A DNA stretch of 8,841 nt from Bacillota bacterium (GTDB taxonomy: Bacteria > Bacillota > Limnochordia > JAAZLZ01). The position numbers were made by a program, and so were the translations under genes. The stretch spans positions 1 to 8,841 of the forward strand of contig JAAZLZ010000352.1 of assembly GCA_012799075.1 (NCBI GenBank), given 5' to 3'. Below the pieces are notes generated by a model. The model saw only the letters and a list, made by a program, of their open reading frames with translations. It was not told the origin of the DNA and searched no databases. This document shows, in pieces, positions 6,612 to 8,841 of this stretch; position 1 is the first letter of the stretch; each line of letters opens with the position of its first letter.

Positions 6612-6640
6612 ATTATAAGGGGGGGAGCTATTCCTGTCAA
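6612..6640 (-). promoter_or_regulatory. Consensus sigma-A promoter of the imuB-dnaE2 operon
   Basis: The -35 element TTGACA (6640-6635) and -10 element TATAAT (6617-6612) are both exact consensus, separated by exactly 17 bp that include a run of seven C. Transcription should start near 6605, at the edge of the LexA box. Such a strong promoter under a tight repressor fits an SOS switch. Confidence 0.9.
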
Positions 6641-6722
6641 GGGGTGGGGTGATGGCATCTTATGGCAGCAACATAGGAAGGATATGGTCCATCAAGGAAC
6701 TATAATACAAATGACGCTGTCT

Positions 6723-6746
6723 GGGGAGGGCCCAAAGCCCCTCCCC
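6723..6746 (-). terminator. GC-rich hairpin at the end of the MBL gene
   Basis: GGGGAGGG (6723-6730) and CCCTCCCC (6739-6746) form a perfect 8-bp stem with an 8-nt loop, reaching the stop codon of the hydrolase gene. There is no T-run on either strand, so it is not a classical intrinsic terminator. It could stabilise the 3' end or cause pausing. Confidence 0.4.
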
Positions 6747-7516
6747 TATGTAGCATCGGGAACTTCAATCGCTAAGCCGTCGTAAGCAAGGCCAACGTGG
6801 GGTGGCAGCTCTTTTTCCACTTGGGCGTGATCGAAGGCATGGGCCAAGTGGGTAAGCCATGCCCGGCGGGGTTTTACCTCTTCGATCAATTGGAGGGCCT
6901 GTTCTAGATTGAAATGGGTGGGGTGGGGCCGGTAGCGAAGGGCGCCTAGGATGAGGATGTCTAGATCATGCAGAAGCTCCTGCTCGGAGGGTGAAATCGA
7001 GCTGCAGTCGGTAACGTAGGCCACATTGGCTAGGCGGTAGCCTAAGATAGGCATTTCGCCGTGATAGACCTTGATGGGCTGAATCGAAAGGCCGAACAGG
7101 TCAAAAGGGCTTGTAATCAACCGGGGAATGATTTGGGGTTTGCCGCCTCCTTTGGGACCATCGCGAAAGACGTAGGCAAAACACTCCTTCAACTCGGCGA
7201 TGGTATGGGCATTCGCGTAGACGGGGATCGCCGCGCCCTGAAGATGATTGAAGCGGCGCAGATCATCAAAGCCGAAAACATGATCCGCATGGAAATGGGT
7301 ATAAAGGACGGCATCCACGTGGGCAACATTAAAAGAAAGGGCCTGCAGACGAAGCTCTGTGGCCGTGTCGATGAGGATGTTCTTGTCTTGATACGTGATC
7401 AAAAGAGACGATCGTGTGCGCTTATTGCGGGGATCCTTCGATGTGCAGACGGGGCAGCTGCACCCGATCATCGGGACCCCGTGGGACGTTCCCGTACCCA
7501 TAAAAAGTAGTCGCAT
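6746..7516 (-). CDS. PhnP-like metallo-beta-lactamase-fold hydrolase
   Basis: A 256-residue cytosolic hydrolase of the MBL superfamily, closest in pattern to PhnP-type cyclic phosphodiesterases. Seen here: MGTGTSHGVPMIGCSCPVC at the N terminus, whose C-x-C-x2-C (Cys19, 21, 24) matches the structural zinc site of PhnP; the metal-binding HFHADH (74-79); and further candidate ligands in VYHG (His152), VTDCS (Asp170) and the C-terminal THLAH. PhnP itself opens ribosyl cyclic phosphate in the C-P lyase pathway, but no phn gene is visible here, so the substrate is unknown. Two ATGs stand in tandem; ATG 7516 is chosen because GAGGAG (7529-7524) is 7 nt away, against 4 nt for ATG 7519. The gene ends 106 bp before the -35 of the imuB operon and appears to be transcribed separately. 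Confidence 0.85.
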   Translation of the reverse strand: MRLLFMGTGTSHGVPMIGCSCPVCTSKDPRNKRTRSSLLITYQDKNILIDTATELRLQALSFNVAHVDAVLYTHFHADHVFGFDDLRRFNHLQGAAIPVYANAHTIAELKECFAYVFRDGPKGGGKPQIIPRLITSPFDLFGLSIQPIKVYHGEMPILGYRLANVAYVTDCSSISPSEQELLHDLDILILGALRYRPHPTHFNLEQALQLIEEVKPRRAWLTHLAHAFDHAQVEKELPPHVGLAYDGLAIEVPDAT

Positions 7517-7547
7517 CATCCTGCTCCTCTAACCGAATGCTTCCTTC

Positions 7548-7576
7548 ATTGTATCCTATCTATTAGGCGCTGACTA
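7548..7576 (-). promoter_or_regulatory. Possible promoter of the MBL hydrolase gene
   Basis: Minus-strand TAGTCA (7576-7571; 4 of 6 matches to TTGACA) and TACAAT (7553-7548; 5 of 6 matches to TATAAT) are separated by 17 bp. The start codon lies about 25 nt beyond the expected transcription start, leaving room for the SD. Confidence 0.45.
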
Positions 7577-7577
7577 C

Positions 7578-7588
7578 AGGAGGGATGA
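7578..7588 (+). promoter_or_regulatory. Strong SD-like site upstream of lepB
   Basis: AGGAGGGATGA lies 5 nt (counted from GGAGG) before TTG 7589, which is in frame with lepB. On sequence alone this is the best SD for lepB. However, the 31 codons it would add (FAASWGGFSRTD...) are unlike signal peptidase N termini and more A/T-rich than the rest of the gene. It either marks a longer lepB form or is a coincidence. Confidence 0.35.
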
Positions 7589-7681
7589 TTGTTCGCCGCC
7601 AGTTGGGGAGGATTTTCCCGGACTGATAACGAAATACTAAACCAAACCATTGGCAGAACAAACTGGAAAGAAGGGTGTCTC

Positions 7682-8248
7682 TTGCCCAAAATAAGGAGAC
7701 CAGCGGCTGAAAAGTCGCCACTGCGGGAGTTCCTGGAGACTATTCTAGGGGCAGCGGCTTTGGCGGCCTTTATCATGATCTTTATTGCCCGGGCCTACAC
7801 AGTTGATGGCCCTTCCATGCTTCCCACCCTGATTAACGGGGAAAGACTCATGGTGGATAAGATCACCTATCGCATTCGTCCGCCCCGGCGGGGTGAGATC
7901 GTTGTGTTCCGGTACCCCGCCAATCCTAAGGAAAGCTTTATTAAACGGGTCATCGGCGTGCCGGGAGACACCATCCAGATTTATGGCGGCGTCGTTTATG
8001 TCAATGAGGAACCGTTGGCTGAGGACTACCTGGGAGAGGCTTTTTACGGCCGGTTTGGTCCTCGGACGGTTCCGGAGAATGCTTACTTTGTCCTGGGGGA
8101 CAACAGAAATAACAGTGAAGACAGCCGAGATCCCAGAGTGGATTTCGTACCCCGCTCTATGATCGTAGGCCGAGCAATTTGGCGGTACTGGCCGATACCG
8201 CGGATCAGCATCATGCGTTTGCCTGAAGCCTTTAGAACTTCCTCATAG
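7682..8248 (+). CDS. lepB: Signal peptidase I
   Basis: Type I signal peptidase cleaves signal peptides from exported proteins at the outer face of the membrane. The 188 residues from TTG 7682 contain one membrane segment (about 18-40), then VDGPSMLPTL with the nucleophile Ser45, GEIVVFRYP, ESFIKRVIGVPGD with the general-base Lys88, and GDNRNNSEDSR (139-149), the conserved boxes B to E of the family. It resembles the short Gram-positive SipS type: Ser45 is near the Ser43 of SipS, which supports this start. The SD before it (AAGGGTG, 7671-7677) is only fair. The in-frame TTG 7589 has a better SD and would add 31 residues. It is divergent from the hydrolase gene and followed 15 bp later by the aldolase gene, so the two are probably cotranscribed. 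Confidence 0.93.
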   Translation: MPKIRRPAAEKSPLREFLETILGAAALAAFIMIFIARAYTVDGPSMLPTLINGERLMVDKITYRIRPPRRGEIVVFRYPANPKESFIKRVIGVPGDTIQIYGGVVYVNEEPLAEDYLGEAFYGRFGPRTVPENAYFVLGDNRNNSEDSRDPRVDFVPRSMIVGRAIWRYWPIPRISIMRLPEAFRTSS

Positions 8249-8263
8249 ATCGGGGGATATATA

Positions 8264-8841
8264 GTGAAACGAGTAGAAAACCTGCAACGAATTTTCAAAA
8301 GCGGCATCATCGCTGTGATTCGAGGCGCCCAGCCAGAGAAGGTGCAAAGGATTGCGCTGGCGTTAGGGCAAGGGGGAGTGGAGGTCCTGGAGGTCACCGT
8401 TGATTCTCCCGGAGCCATGGACACCATCGAACAGGTTTCGCAAAATCAAGAGGGGGCCTTGGTGGGGGCAGGCACCGTCCTCGATGCGGAAACGGCTCGG
8501 ACAGCCATTTTGGCCGGCGCCCAGTTCATCTTCACGCCGACCTTGGATGTTCGGGTCATTGAAGTGGCCAATCGTTACGATAGAGTAGTGATCCCTGGGG
8601 TAATGACCCCCACGGAGATGCTTGCGGCATACCAAGCCGGCGCCCTTGCAGTCAAGGTCTTTCCTGCCCAGGTTCTAGGGCCTGATTTCATCCGTCAGGT
8701 GCGAGGGCCTTTAGGACACATCCCCATGATCCCAACGGGGGGCATCGATGAGGGGAATGTAATCGATTTTATTGCCGCTGGGGCCGCAGGTGTAGGGATC
8801 GGCGGGGCTTTAGTCGGGCGGAAGGCAATCGAGGACGATGA
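8264..8841 (+). CDS. eda: KDPG/KHG aldolase, partial at the right edge
   Basis: The first 192 codons of a class I aldolase of about 205-215 residues; the end lies outside the window. The family splits 2-keto-3-deoxy-6-phosphogluconate, or 4-hydroxy-2-oxoglutarate, into pyruvate plus an aldehyde through a Schiff base. Seen here: SGIIAVIRG (13-21), VEVLEVT with the catalytic Glu43, GAGTVLD (68-74), FTPTLD, IPGVMTPTE (110-118), AVKVFPA with the Schiff-base Lys131, PTGGID (157-162) and GAAGVGIGGALV. The position after EVT reads VDSPGA where E. coli Eda has LRT (with Arg49), so the preferred substrate may differ from KDPG. The start is GTG 8264 with GGGGGA (8252-8257) 6 nt before it. It lies 15 bp after lepB, most likely in one operon, though the two functions are unrelated. 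Confidence 0.92.
   Translation, partial: MKRVENLQRIFKSGIIAVIRGAQPEKVQRIALALGQGGVEVLEVTVDSPGAMDTIEQVSQNQEGALVGAGTVLDAETARTAILAGAQFIFTPTLDVRVIEVANRYDRVVIPGVMTPTEMLAAYQAGALAVKVFPAQVLGPDFIRQVRGPLGHIPMIPTGGIDEGNVIDFIAAGAAGVGIGGALVGRKAIEDD

Noticed and set aside
6701..6706. TATAAT on the plus strand
   Set aside because: No -35 element at the proper distance (AAGGAT) and no plus-strand gene follows.
7585..7626. 13-codon frame from ATG 7585 as a lepB leader peptide
   Set aside because: The ATG is 1-2 nt from the AGGAGG core, too close for initiation, and the peptide shows nothing regulatory.
7603..7630. Possible lepB promoter TTGGGG-N16-GATAAC
   Set aside because: Only 3 of 6 and 4 of 6 matches; too weak to report, although it would fit the short lepB start.

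Overview
This window looks like chromosomal DNA from an endospore-forming Firmicute of the clostridial type, moderately GC-rich, perhaps near the Moorella/Desulfotomaculum group. The reasons are a sleB-ypeB spore-germination pair, strong Shine-Dalgarno (SD) sites of the GGAGG type, frequent TTG and GTG starts, a Gram-positive-type LexA box and a SipS-sized signal peptidase. The taxon is inferred from gene content only. No rRNA, tRNA, CRISPR array, insertion sequence or phage gene was seen, and almost all of the window is coding.

Layout. Positions 1-357 (minus strand) hold the first 119 residues of an RND/HAE1-family efflux pump, cut by the window edge. A 194-bp divergent spacer follows, with two small hairpins. 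Positions 552-2384 (plus strand) hold sleB and ypeB, the cortex-lytic enzyme and its partner protein. Positions 2341-6573 (minus strand) hold a three-gene operon: a short ImuB-like Y-family polymerase homologue, an 81-residue DUF6504-like protein and a 1015-residue DnaE2/ImuC-type polymerase. A separate minus-strand gene for a PhnP-like metallo-beta-lactamase-fold hydrolase lies at 6746-7516. Positions 7682-8841 (plus strand) hold signal peptidase I and, 15 bp downstream, a KDPG/KHG aldolase cut by the right edge.

The highlight is the minus-strand operon. It begins with a consensus sigma-A promoter (TTGACA, 17 bp, TATAAT), immediately followed by CGAACACTTGTTTG, one mismatch from the Gram-positive LexA operator CGAAC-N4-GTTCG and placed over the expected transcription start. 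The SD of each downstream gene overlaps the stop codon of the gene before it. This is the signature of a DNA-damage-induced mutagenic translesion synthesis cassette. The ImuB homologue lacks the N-terminal part of the Y-family palm and has N in place of the catalytic D of the usual S-x-D-E motif, yet it keeps a textbook beta-clamp-binding motif, QLDLF. It may therefore be a minimal, non-catalytic clamp adaptor for DnaE2. No imuA or lexA gene is visible in the window.

The ypeB and dnaE2 genes converge and overlap by 44 bp with no visible terminator. A spore-stage transcript and a DNA-damage transcript could therefore be antisense to each other at their 3' ends. Several start codons were moved downstream from the longest open frame because the extension simply encodes the SD of an internal TTG or GTG start.
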